In this document: piece after piece, positions 1 to 6,440 of the stretch
Layout of the letters: each line of letters begins with the position of its first letter
How positions within the stretch are numbered: position 1 is the first letter of the stretch
Assembly (NCBI GenBank): GCA_017400415.1
Contig: JAFPTE010000025.1
Location: 1 to 7,169 of the forward strand
Direction of reading: 5' to 3'
DNA length: 7,169 nt
Source: Oscillospiraceae bacterium
GTDB lineage: Bacteria > Bacillota > Clostridia > Oscillospirales > Oscillospiraceae
The notes under the pieces: model-generated
What the model was told of the DNA's origin: nothing
Database searches by the model: none
Seen by the model: only the letters and a program-made list of their open reading frames with translations
Position numbers and translations under genes: made by a program

Positions 1-825
1 GAGGGCCAGGTCGATGCCGTAGCCCACAAGCTTGGAAATGTCCTGCACGGCGGCGTCAATATCCCGGGGCGTGACCATCATTCTGCCGGCGGGGCCCAGG
101 TCGGGCAGGTCGGCTCCGGCGGCGGAGAGCAGGTCGGCGCAAAGGGAGGCGGCGTCCACCACCGTGGGAACGCCCACGGCCAGGACGGGGACGCCCAGGG
201 TGCGGGAGGAGAGCTCCTGCCGGGCGTTGCCTACGCCGGAGCCCGGGACGATGCCCGTGTCCGTCAGCTGGACGGTGGAGCAGAGGCGGTCCGTGGAAAG
301 GGCGGCCAGGGCGTCCACGGCGATGAGGGCGTCCGGCCGGAGCTCACGGGCCAGGGCCTCCACGGTCCGGGCGCTCTCCACGCCGGAGGTGCCCAGGACC
401 CCGGGCTCAAAGGCCGCCACAGGGCGGAAAGCGGCAAAGGCCGGGTCGTCCTTCATGTGATAGGTGACCAGGACGCTTTTAAGCGCCAGGTGGCCCACTG
501 CGTCGGGGGTAATGGCCGGGTTGCCCAGGCCCACCACGAGAACGCTCCGGCCGGGCTCCAGGGGCATAAGGCGTCGGATGCAGTCCGCCAGGGCAAGGGC
601 GCCGTCCTGAAAGGCCTCCGACTCCCGGCGCAGGAGCCGGCCCACGTCAACGGTGACGTATTCCCCGATTGGTTTACATAATGTTTCAGCAGCCTTTTCC
701 GTGCTGACCCGGACGTCTGTTACGGGAAAGCCCCGGAGGCTGGATTTCTCCAGACTTGCGCCCTCCAGCCGGCCGGAGAAGCGTGCACGGGCCTCGGCGG
801 CCAGGTCTGTTCTGGGTGAAAACAT
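1..825 (-). CDS. gpr: GPR endopeptidase (spore germination protease), C-terminus missing
   Basis: The frame is open from an ATG at 825 to the window edge: 275 codons with no stop, so the C-terminus lies outside. GPR degrades the small acid-soluble spore proteins that coat DNA, supplying amino acids at germination. It is made in the forespore as an inactive zymogen that cleaves its own N-terminal propeptide (family knowledge, MEROPS A25). Visible family blocks are VVGLGNPAITPDAVG (about residues 97-111), IAVDALAA (168-175), and GIVPGSGVGNARQELSS followed by LGVPVLAVGVPTVVDA. Asp108 in the TPD block and Asp171 in the VDAL block look like the paired aspartates proposed as catalytic in the Bacillus enzyme, with similar spacing. 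GGGAG lies 7 nt before the ATG and supports the start. The gene is divergent from rpsT, a common Clostridia arrangement. It implies a spore-forming lineage. I see no lesion in the visible part. Confidence 0.95.
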   Translation of the reverse strand, partial: MFSPRTDLAAEARARFSGRLEGASLEKSSLRGFPVTDVRVSTEKAAETLCKPIGEYVTVDVGRLLRRESEAFQDGALALADCIRRLMPLEPGRSVLVVGLGNPAITPDAVGHLALKSVLVTYHMKDDPAFAAFRPVAAFEPGVLGTSGVESARTVEALARELRPDALIAVDALAALSTDRLCSTVQLTDTGIVPGSGVGNARQELSSRTLGVPVLAVGVPTVVDAASLCADLLSAAGADLPDLGPAGRMMVTPRDIDAAVQDISKLVGYGIDLAL

Positions 826-868
826 TTTATCACTCCCATATCTTGTGGTCAGATAACCGTTCGCCCAC

Positions 869-898
869 TATTTTGCCCCAAGCGGGGAAAAATATTTA
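869..898 (-). promoter_or_regulatory. Candidate sporulation (sigma-G/F type) promoter for gpr
   Basis: Read on the minus strand, TAAATA (893-898) is followed by a 17-nt spacer and CAAAATA (869-875). This resembles the forespore sigma-G pattern (TGMATA, about 17-18 nt, CATACTA): 5 of 6 and 5 of 7 matches. It would start transcription near 862, giving a leader of about 37 nt before the gpr ATG. Bacillus gpr is transcribed by sigma-F and sigma-G, so a forespore promoter is expected here, but the match is by eye in an AT-rich stretch and could be chance. Confidence 0.35.
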
Positions 899-927
899 GA
901 AAACAGGGAAAAAATCGAAAAAAGTGC

Positions 928-956
928 TTGCATTTTCAGCCGGGAAATGGTAAAAT
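928..956 (+). promoter_or_regulatory. Strong sigma-A promoter for rpsT
   Basis: TTGCAT (928-933), an exact 17-nt spacer and TAAAAT (951-956) form a near-consensus housekeeping promoter. The 40 bases before it are rich in A-tracts (about 886-923), like the UP elements of strong ribosomal protein promoters. Transcription would begin near 963, giving a leader of about 77 nt before the rpsT ATG. Confidence 0.8.
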
Positions 957-962
957 ACATTT

Positions 963-1039
963 CCGCACGATGGTCAAGAGGTATCATATTCATAATGACT
1001 TACGATTTTTCGTGACTTTATAGGAGGAGGTCGCCAACA
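963..1039 (+). other. 5' leader of rpsT
   Basis: This is the predicted untranslated leader from the start inferred at about 963 to the rpsT ATG. It holds a weak hairpin (TTACGA at 1000-1005 with TCGTGA at 1010-1015, including one G-U pair) just before the tandem GGAGGAGG ribosome binding site (1023-1030), which lies 9 nt from the start codon. E. coli S20 is known to repress its own translation, so a control role is possible, but I recognise no known leader motif. A seven-codon ORF frame (ATG at 994) has no convincing ribosome binding site. Confidence 0.35.
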
Positions 1040-1303
1040 ATGCCCAACATCAAGTCCGCAGAGAAGCGTGTCGAGCTCGGCAAGGTCAACAACGCCCGCA
1101 ACAAGGCCAACAAGTCCGAGCTGAAGACCGTTCTTAAGAAGTTTGACGAAGCCGTTCAGGAAGGCAGCCGTGAAAAGGCCGAGAGCGCCTATAAAGTTGC
1201 CGTTAAAGCGGTGGACAAGGCCGCCGGCAAGGGTCTTATCCATAAGAACAACGCCGCTCACAAGAAGTCCAGCCTGGACGCCAAGCTGGCTGAGGTAAAG
1301 TAA
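1040..1303 (+). CDS. rpsT: 30S ribosomal protein S20
   Basis: The 87-residue product is the usual length for S20, which binds 16S rRNA near the bottom of the 30S body (helices 9 and 44) and acts early in assembly. It starts MPNIKSAEKRV and is rich in Lys, Arg and Ala throughout. The family signature region NNARNKANKSELKT (about residues 17-30) precedes an amphipathic helical segment, and GLIHKNNAAHKKSSL (65-79) is the conserved C-terminal rRNA-binding block. The start is fixed by AGGAGG 9 nt upstream and the conserved MPNIKSA N-terminus. The gene is monocistronic by its layout, with its own promoter upstream and an intrinsic terminator 4 nt after the stop. Codon use is strongly biased toward C- and G-ending codons, as expected for a highly expressed gene. 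Confidence 0.98.
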   Translation: MPNIKSAEKRVELGKVNNARNKANKSELKTVLKKFDEAVQEGSREKAESAYKVAVKAVDKAAGKGLIHKNNAAHKKSSLDAKLAEVK

Positions 1304-1307
1304 AACT

Positions 1308-1337
1308 CTCCGGGAGAAAGCCTCCCGGAGTTTTTTT
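1308..1337 (+). terminator. Intrinsic terminator of rpsT
   Basis: A perfect 9-bp stem, CTCCGGGAG (1308-1316) with CTCCCGGAG (1322-1330), closes a 5-nt loop and is followed by seven T residues (1331-1337). It begins 4 nt after the rpsT stop codon and separates rpsT from the downstream restriction gene. Confidence 0.95.
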
Positions 1338-1342
1338 ATTTA

Positions 1343-1370
1343 TTTGTGGAATTCTGCCGGGGCATATGAT
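1343..1370 (+). promoter_or_regulatory. Candidate promoter of the type IIL restriction gene
   Basis: After the rpsT terminator, TTTGTG (1343-1348) and TATGAT (1365-1370) are separated by 16 nt. TATTAT at 1370-1375 is an alternative -10. The -35 match is moderate. Some promoter is expected here because the gene follows a strong terminator. The transcript would have a leader of roughly 30 nt, with GGAGG at 1393-1397 placed 8 nt before the ATG. Confidence 0.4.
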
Positions 1371-1405
1371 ATTATAGGCTTATCAAAGCTGCGGAGGCCG
1401 GGGCC

Positions 1406-4168
1406 ATGAACGACGTTGAGAAGAAAAAAGCCGCAAAACAGTTTATAAAGAACTGGGAAAACAGGGGAGACGAGAAGCAGGAGACCCAGAGCTTCTGGCT
1501 GGAGCTGCTGCAGACTGTTTACGGGGTGGACGCGCCTACCCAATCCATAAAGTTTGAGCTGCCAGTGGAGGTTTCCGGCAGCACAAAATATATCGACGGC
1601 TTTATAAAGGACACTCTTGTGCTCATCGAGCAGAAGAGCCGGGACGTGAGCCTGAAAAAGGGCGCCAAGCAGTCCGACGGGCAGATTCTCTCTCCCTTTG
1701 AGCAGGCCCGGCGCTACGGCGCAAACCTGCCCCTCAACCAGAACCCCCGGTGGATAATAACCTGCAATTTCGGGGAGTTCCAGGTCCACGATATGGACAG
1801 GCCCAACGACCCGCCGGAGATAATCTGTCTCAAGGACCTGGAGAAGGACTATCCCCGGCTCAATTTCCTGGTGAGGACCCAGGACGAGCGGATCAAGAAG
1901 GAGCTGGAGGTCTGCTTCAAGGCCGGCGATCTGGTAGGGGCAATATATGACGCCCTTTTGAAGCAGTACAAGGACCCGGAGAGCCCGGAGGCCCTCAAAA
2001 GCCTCAACGCCCTCTGCGTCCGCATAGTCTTCTGCCTCTACGCCGAGGACGCCGGAATCTTCGGCGAAAGCCGGACCATGTTCCACGACTACCTGAAAGC
2101 CCACGAAAAGACCGCCCGCTCCGCCCTCATGGACCTTTTCCGGGTTCTGGACCAGAGGCCGGAGGACCGTGACAAGTACCTGGATGACGACCTGCTGGCT
2201 TTTCCATATGTGAACGGCGGACTTTTCAAGGACGAGGATATAATCATCCCGAAAATCGACTCCGGTATTCTGGACCTGATACTGAACAAGGCCAGCGACG
2301 ACTTTGACTGGTCCGCCATAAGCCCCACCATATTCGGCGCCGTTTTTGAGAGCACCCTGAACCCGGAGACCCGCCGGAAGGGCGGCATGCACTACACCAT
2401 TATCGAGAACATACACAAGGTCATCGACCCCCTGTTTCTGGACGAGCTGAAGGGCGAGCTGGCGGGGATAAAGGCCCTGGCAGTTGAGAAGACCCGGCGG
2501 GCGAGGCTGGAGGCCTTTCAGAACAAGCTGGCCTCTCTGACCTTCCTGGACCCGGCCTGCGGCAGCGGCAATTTCCTTACGGAGACCTATCTGTCCCTGC
2601 GGCGCATGGAGAACGAGGTCATCTCTCTTCTGAACCGGAACCAGATAGCCATTGATATGGACGACCCCATTAAGGTCAGCATAGGCCAGTTTTACGGCAT
2701 TGAGATAAACGACTTTGCCGTGACTGTGGCGAAAACGGCCCTCTGGATAGCCGAGAGCCAGATGCTGAAGGAAACGGCAGATGTTGTAAACAAGAATCTG
2801 GATTTCCTGCCCCTAAAAAACAACGCCAATATAGTCAAGGATAACGCCCTGACCAAGGACTGGGAGGAGGTCATCCCCCGGTCCAGGCTCAACTACATCA
2901 TGGGCAACCCGCCCTTTGTGGGGGCACGGCTTATGAGTGAGGAGCAGAAGGAAGATATAAACCGGATATTTGCAGGCTGGAAGAACGCCGGCAACCTGGA
3001 CTACGTTGCCTGCTGGTACAAGAAGGCCGCCGATATGATGGCCGGCACAGCCATTCGCAGCGCTCTTGTTTCTACAAATTCCATTACGCAGGGAGAGGCG
3101 GTTGCCAATCTGTGGAAGCCCCTTTTTGAAGGCGGCGTGCATATTGACTTTGCCCACCGTACCTTCCGCTGGGACAGCGAGGCGGCTATAAAGGCCCATG
3201 TTCACTGTGTTATTGTCGGATTCAGCATTGCCCCGAACAGTTCTCCGAAGGTTATATATACCTCTGACAAAGCGCAGGTTGTTGAACACATAAATGCTTA
3301 TCTCGTCGAGGCCGAGGATGTATTTGTCGAAAGCCGTTCAAAGCCTCTTTGCGATGTGCCAACAATTGGCATCGGCAACAAGCCCATAGACGGCGGGCAC
3401 TATCTGTTTGAAAAAGAAGAAATGGAAGCTTTTTTAAAGATAGAACCGGCTGCAAAAGCGTATTTCCATCCTTGGTATGGAGCATTTGAATTTATTAATC
3501 GTAAACCGAGGTATTGTCTTTATCTCGGCAATTGCCCTCCAAACGAACTTAGAAAAATGCCTGAATGCATGAAACGAGTAACCGCTGTTAGAGAATACAG
3601 GCTTTCCAGCAACAGTCCCGGCACAGTAAAACTCGCCGACAGCCCAACACGATTTCACGTTTCAAATTTCCCAAAAGGCACATATGTTGTTATACCCGAA
3701 GTTTCCTCTGAGCGTCGTAAATATATCCCTATGGGCTTTATGACCCCGGATATACTGTGTAGTAATCTTGTGAAGATTGTTCCCAATGCTACCATATATC
3801 ACTTCGGCGTCTTAATATCTAATGTTCACATGGCTTGGATGCGGGCAGTATGTGGAAGGCTCGAAATGAGATATAGATACTCAAAAGATGTTGTCTACAA
3901 CAACTTCCCCTGGCCGGAGCCCACCGACGAACAGCGGGCAAAGATAGAACAGACCGCACAGGCTATTCTGGACGCCCGGGCCCTCTACCCGGACGCCAGC
4001 CTGGCCGACCTCTACGATGAGGTGGCAATGCCGCCGGAGCTTCGCAAGGCCCACCGGGAGAACGACAAGGCGGTCATGGCGGCCTACGGTTTCGACTACA
4101 GAACCATGACGGAGCCTGACTGCGTGGCCCAGCTCATGAAGCTCTACCAAAAGCTGACAGAGGGGTGA
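1406..4168 (+). CDS. MmeI-like type IIL restriction-modification enzyme (nuclease-methyltransferase-specificity fusion)
   Basis: The 920-residue product matches the 919-residue length of MmeI, the type IIL prototype, which methylates adenine on one strand and cuts about 20 nt away. Residues 1-160 form the nuclease part: Asp64, then Glu75-Gln-Lys77 (IDGFIKDTLVLIEQKS) fit a PD-(D/E)xK site of the D-x10-ExK form. About 165-330 is the helical spacer. The methyltransferase carries the SAM-binding motif DPACGSGNF (382-390), FYGIEINDFAV (429-439) and the catalytic NPPF (501-504) of N6-adenine enzymes. HPWYGAFEFINRKPRYCLYL (688-707) and the conserved end of the recognition domain, RYRYSKDVVYNNFPWPEP (822-839), precede a helical C-terminal domain. 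The frame is intact. GGAGG 8 nt upstream supports the ATG. DNA encoding residues about 612-830 is markedly AT-rich compared with the rest. It could instead be a methylation-only relative like B. subtilis DnmA (YeeA), but the nuclease triad looks complete. The recognition sequence cannot be read by eye. Confidence 0.93.
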   Translation: MNDVEKKKAAKQFIKNWENRGDEKQETQSFWLELLQTVYGVDAPTQSIKFELPVEVSGSTKYIDGFIKDTLVLIEQKSRDVSLKKGAKQSDGQILSPFEQARRYGANLPLNQNPRWIITCNFGEFQVHDMDRPNDPPEIICLKDLEKDYPRLNFLVRTQDERIKKELEVCFKAGDLVGAIYDALLKQYKDPESPEALKSLNALCVRIVFCLYAEDAGIFGESRTMFHDYLKAHEKTARSALMDLFRVLDQRPEDRDKYLDDDLLAFPYVNGGLFKDEDIIIPKIDSGILDLILNKASDDFDWSAISPTIFGAVFESTLNPETRRKGGMHYTIIENIHKVIDPLFLDELKGELAGIKALAVEKTRRARLEAFQNKLASLTFLDPACGSGNFLTETYLSLRRMENEVISLLNRNQIAIDMDDPIKVSIGQFYGIEINDFAVTVAKTALWIAESQMLKETADVVNKNLDFLPLKNNANIVKDNALTKDWEEVIPRSRLNYIMGNPPFVGARLMSEEQKEDINRIFAGWKNAGNLDYVACWYKKAADMMAGTAIRSALVSTNSITQGEAVANLWKPLFEGGVHIDFAHRTFRWDSEAAIKAHVHCVIVGFSIAPNSSPKVIYTSDKAQVVEHINAYLVEAEDVFVESRSKPLCDVPTIGIGNKPIDGGHYLFEKEEMEAFLKIEPAAKAYFHPWYGAFEFINRKPRYCLYLGNCPPNELRKMPECMKRVTAVREYRLSSNSPGTVKLADSPTRFHVSNFPKGTYVVIPEVSSERRKYIPMGFMTPDILCSNLVKIVPNATIYHFGVLISNVHMAWMRAVCGRLEMRYRYSKDVVYNNFPWPEPTDEQRAKIEQTAQAILDARALYPDASLADLYDEVAMPPELRKAHRENDKAVMAAYGFDYRTMTEPDCVAQLMKLYQKLTEG

Positions 4169-4171
4169 CAA

Positions 4172-4213
4172 TCCCCCCGGCCCTTCGGGCCACCCCCCTT
4201 TACACAAGGGGGG
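4172..4213. repeat. GC-rich double-hairpin element
   Basis: Two adjacent hairpins follow the restriction gene stop by a few bases: GGCCC (4179-4183) with GGGCC (4187-4191) around a TTC loop, and CCCCCCTT (4193-4200) with AAGGGGGG (4206-4213) around a TACAC loop. The C-run at 4173-4178 could also pair with the later G-run. A purine-rich tail follows (4214-4240). Neither hairpin has a T-run, so it is a poor terminator by itself. Its compact form resembles dispersed intergenic REP-like repeats of Clostridia, from memory and unverified. It might also protect the 3' end of the mRNA. Confidence 0.6.
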
Positions 4214-4249
4214 CAGGAAGAGGGGCAGGGGAAGGCTGAAAGAGATCAA

Positions 4250-4283
4250 AAACCCGCCCTCCGAGTGAGGGCGGGTTTGTTTT
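4250..4283. terminator. Bidirectional intrinsic terminator between convergent genes
   Basis: A perfect 12-bp stem, AAACCCGCCCTC (4250-4261) with GAGGGCGGGTTT (4267-4278), encloses a 5-nt loop. On the plus strand TTTGTTTT follows, ending transcription of the restriction gene. On the minus strand the stem is followed by a run of T (complement of the A-run at 4248-4252), and it lies 6-11 nt beyond the permease stop, so it also serves the ABC operon. Confidence 0.93.
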
Positions 4284-4288
4284 GCCTG

Positions 4289-5503
4289 TTATTTCTGGGT
4301 CAGGGCCTTCCAGATGGCCTTGGGGGTGGGCTTGGTGCCGTACATCAGAACGCCCACGCGGTAGATCTTGGCCGCTGCGAAGCCGGCGGCTATGACGCCG
4401 CCCACCAGCAGCACCACGCTGACGGCCTTCTCCCACAGGGGCACCGTGGTCATGGCGATGCGGGCGAACATGGCCATGGGGCTCGTCAGGGGGATGAAGG
4501 AGCAGACAAACATCAGGGGATTGTCTATGCCGCCGCTGGACAGAGAAACTATCACTATCATGTACACAGCCACAAAGACCATCATAAGGGGCATGGTGGC
4601 TGTGCTCACGTCCTCCAGCTTGGACACCATGGAGCCCACGGCGCCGAACAGGAAGGCGTACACGAAGAAGCCCAGGATGAAGAACACCACCATATACAGA
4701 AGCAGCTCCGCCGGAATGTCGAACAGGGAGGCCACCAGCTCGTTGCCTGCCCAGTCCCCCCGGGACAGGTTGTAGAAAAGGAAGCCGGAGCCGAAAACCG
4801 CCAGCAGCTGGGTTAGGCCCGCCAGGCCCGAGGCGATGACCTTGCCGAACATCATGGCGATGGGGTCGGCGCTGGTGACCAGCAGCTCCATGGCCCGGCT
4901 GGCCTTCTCGCTGGCCACGTTGGAGGCCACCATCTGGCCGTAGATCACGATGACCATATACAGGGCCATTACCATTATATATGTGTACAGGAAATTCTTG
5001 GTCCGGTCCACGCCGGTGCTGGTGACGGAGCCCTCCGGCACGAAGCTCATGACCTGGCCCACCTCCTCCGGGCTCACCCCCAGCCGGGAGAGCCGGTCGG
5101 TGCGGTACATCTCCCGCAGCACGTCCGAGGCGATGGCGTAATTGGAGTCGTAGAGCTCCACGTCCGCCACGAAGTAGGAAAACTTTTCCAGGGATTCCAC
5201 CTTGAAGCCGCACTGGACGGCGCCGCTTCTGATGCCCTCCCCAATATCCATGTCCGTGACCAGGCTGTAATCCGGGAAGGCCGCCGTGAAGGCCTCCTTC
5301 ACCCCGGGCACATCGGTCTCCAGGGCCATGACGCCCTCCTCGCCGCCCAGCTCGGAGATGTCGATTTCCGCAGCGGAGGCAAAGCGGGGGAACATGAGCA
5401 CGATGCCGATGACCGCCGCCATAACAACGGTGGTGAAGATGAAGGCCTTGTTCCGCAGGTAGTTCATGAACTCAAAGCCCAATATGGTTGTAAACTGTTT
5501 CAT
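4289..5503 (-). CDS. ABC-2 type exporter permease (NatB/YhaP-like)
   Basis: This is the membrane subunit of an ABC exporter whose ATPase lies immediately upstream. From the ATG at 5503 it has 404 residues. TM1 (about 21-39) follows a short cytoplasmic N-terminus starting MKQFTTILGFEFMNYLRNKA. A large extracytoplasmic domain (40-170) comes next, then about six hydrophobic segments near 172-194, 222-245, 268-290, 304-321, 329-348 and 361-381. This is the ABC2_membrane_3 layout. The cytoplasmic EKASRAMELLVTSADP segment (199-214) after TM2 is the usual contact with the ATPase. A GTG at 5509 would overlap the ATPase stop by 4 nt, but AGGGGG is only 1 nt from it and 7 nt from the ATG, so I prefer the ATG. 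NatAB of Bacillus exports sodium; the substrate here is unknown. Confidence 0.9.
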   Translation of the reverse strand: MKQFTTILGFEFMNYLRNKAFIFTTVVMAAVIGIVLMFPRFASAAEIDISELGGEEGVMALETDVPGVKEAFTAAFPDYSLVTDMDIGEGIRSGAVQCGFKVESLEKFSYFVADVELYDSNYAIASDVLREMYRTDRLSRLGVSPEEVGQVMSFVPEGSVTSTGVDRTKNFLYTYIMVMALYMVIVIYGQMVASNVASEKASRAMELLVTSADPIAMMFGKVIASGLAGLTQLLAVFGSGFLFYNLSRGDWAGNELVASLFDIPAELLLYMVVFFILGFFVYAFLFGAVGSMVSKLEDVSTATMPLMMVFVAVYMIVIVSLSSGGIDNPLMFVCSFIPLTSPMAMFARIAMTTVPLWEKAVSVVLLVGGVIAAGFAAAKIYRVGVLMYGTKPTPKAIWKALTQK

Positions 5504-5505
5504 GC

Positions 5506-6384
5506 TCACACCCCCTCGGAAGTGGCCGCCACGAAGATGTCGTTCAGGGTGGGCTCCACAACGCTTATCTCGTCAGCGCCCAGTCTGGCGGCGGCCTTCA
5601 TGAGCTCCAGCCGCCCGTCCTCGCTGTCGTAGTTCAGAATTACGCAGTCCTCCTGCGCCGTGCCGCCGAACAAATCCGCCAGCTGCCCGGCGCACTCCCC
5701 CCGGACCCGGAGCTTGCTGGCCCGCTGGGCCCGCTTTATCTCCATCAGGTTGCCGGAGACCGCCGCCACGCCGCCGTTCAGTATGCACACGCTGTGGCAG
5801 AACTCCTCCACGTAGCTCATCTGGTGGCTGGAGAATATGACCGCCTTGCCCCGGTCTATCTCCTCCCGCACCACGTCCTTAAGGAGCATGGCGTTCACCG
5901 GGTCCAGGCCGGAGAAGGGCTCATCCAGGATTATAACGTCCGGGTCGTGGGCCACGGCGGTTATAAGCTGTATCTTCTGCTGGTTGCCCTTGGATAGGAC
6001 CTCCAGCTTTTTCTTTGCGTACTCGCCCATCTCCAGCCGGTCCAGCCAGCGTGCCACCTCCCTGGCGGCCGCATCTCTCGTCAGGCCCTTGAGCCGGGCA
6101 AAGTAAACAAGCTGCTCCGTGATCTCCCGCTTCGGATACAGGCCCCGCTCCTCCGGCAGATAGCCGAAGCCCACCTTCCGGTAGTCTATGGGCTGCCCGT
6201 CCGCCAGGACAGTGCCCCCGTCCGAGGGGAACACACCCATCATAATGCGTATGGTGGTGGTCTTGCCGGCGCCGTTCCGGCCCAAAAGGCCGAAGGCCTC
6301 TCCGCCTCTGGCCGTGAAGCTCAGGCCCTTCAGGACCTCCTTGGTCCCGAAGCTCTTGTGCAGGTCTCTGACTTCTATATCCAT
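5506..6384 (-). CDS. ABC exporter ATP-binding protein (NatA/YhaQ-like)
   Basis: The 292-residue product is the nucleotide-binding subunit that powers the adjacent permease at the inner face of the membrane. Walker A is GRNGAGKT (35-42), the ABC signature is LSKGNQQK (130-137), Walker B is VIILDEP (150-156), the D-loop is SGLD (158-161), and the switch histidine is His187 in FSSHQM. The Q-loop region reads GYLPEERGLYP (74-84), with Glu where many ABC proteins have Gln; as I recall this is typical of the YhaQ-like branch. A C-terminal extension from about 224, ending VVEPTLNDIFVAATSEGV, fits the DUF4162 domain common in drug and sodium exporters. AGGAG 7 nt before the ATG at 6384 supports the start. 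It is first in a two-gene operon, 2 nt before the permease. All catalytic motifs are intact, so it should be an active ATPase. The transported substrate cannot be told from sequence. Confidence 0.95.
   Translation of the reverse strand: MDIEVRDLHKSFGTKEVLKGLSFTARGGEAFGLLGRNGAGKTTTIRIMMGVFPSDGGTVLADGQPIDYRKVGFGYLPEERGLYPKREITEQLVYFARLKGLTRDAAAREVARWLDRLEMGEYAKKKLEVLSKGNQQKIQLITAVAHDPDVIILDEPFSGLDPVNAMLLKDVVREEIDRGKAVIFSSHQMSYVEEFCHSVCILNGGVAAVSGNLMEIKRAQRASKLRVRGECAGQLADLFGGTAQEDCVILNYDSEDGRLELMKAAARLGADEISVVEPTLNDIFVAATSEGV
5511..5516 (-). promoter_or_regulatory. Ribosome binding site deciding the permease start
   Basis: On the minus strand AGGGGG lies inside the last codons of the ATPase gene, 7 nt before ATG 5503 and 1 nt before GTG 5509. 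The spacing favours the ATG, placing it 2 nt after the ATPase stop. The genes are likely translationally coupled. Confidence 0.6.
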
Positions 6385-6411
6385 ATCATCACTCCTCTCG
6401 GTGATGGGCTA

Positions 6412-6440
6412 ATTGTAACTCAAACGGCCCCTCTTGGCAA
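6412..6440 (-). promoter_or_regulatory. Sigma-A promoter of the ABC exporter operon
   Basis: On the minus strand TTGCCA (6435-6440), a 17-nt spacer and TACAAT (6412-6417) make a near-consensus promoter. Transcription would start near 6405, leaving a leader of only about 20 nt before the ATPase ATG, enough for its AGGAG site. Confidence 0.75.

Noticed and set aside
32..460. A 142-codon plus-strand frame
   Set aside because: It is antisense to gpr, rich in Ala, Arg and Ser, and has no ribosome binding site; the minus-strand frame encodes clear germination protease motifs.
994..1014. A tiny ORF frame in the rpsT leader as a leader peptide
   Set aside because: It has seven codons including the stop, lacks a ribosome binding site, and shows no enrichment of any amino acid.
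1340..2416. A 358-codon open frame on the minus strand
   Set aside because: It lies wholly antisense to the nuclease and spacer part of the restriction gene, has no domain I recognise, and arises from the GC-rich codon use of the real gene.
2813..3436. Short A and T runs (six bases, near 2814 and 3429) as phase-variation tracts in the restriction gene
   Set aside because: The runs are only six bases long, too short to be convincing slippage tracts, and the reading frame is intact.
4200..5213. A 337-codon minus-strand frame overlapping the permease
   Set aside because: It is a shifted reading of the permease gene, with low-complexity Gly/Arg/His composition and no family features, and it runs through the terminator.
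5506..5509. A 4-nt GTGA overlap start for the permease at GTG 5509
   Set aside because: The ribosome binding site is 1 nt from this GTG but 7 nt from the ATG at 5503; the GTG remains possible and would add only two residues.
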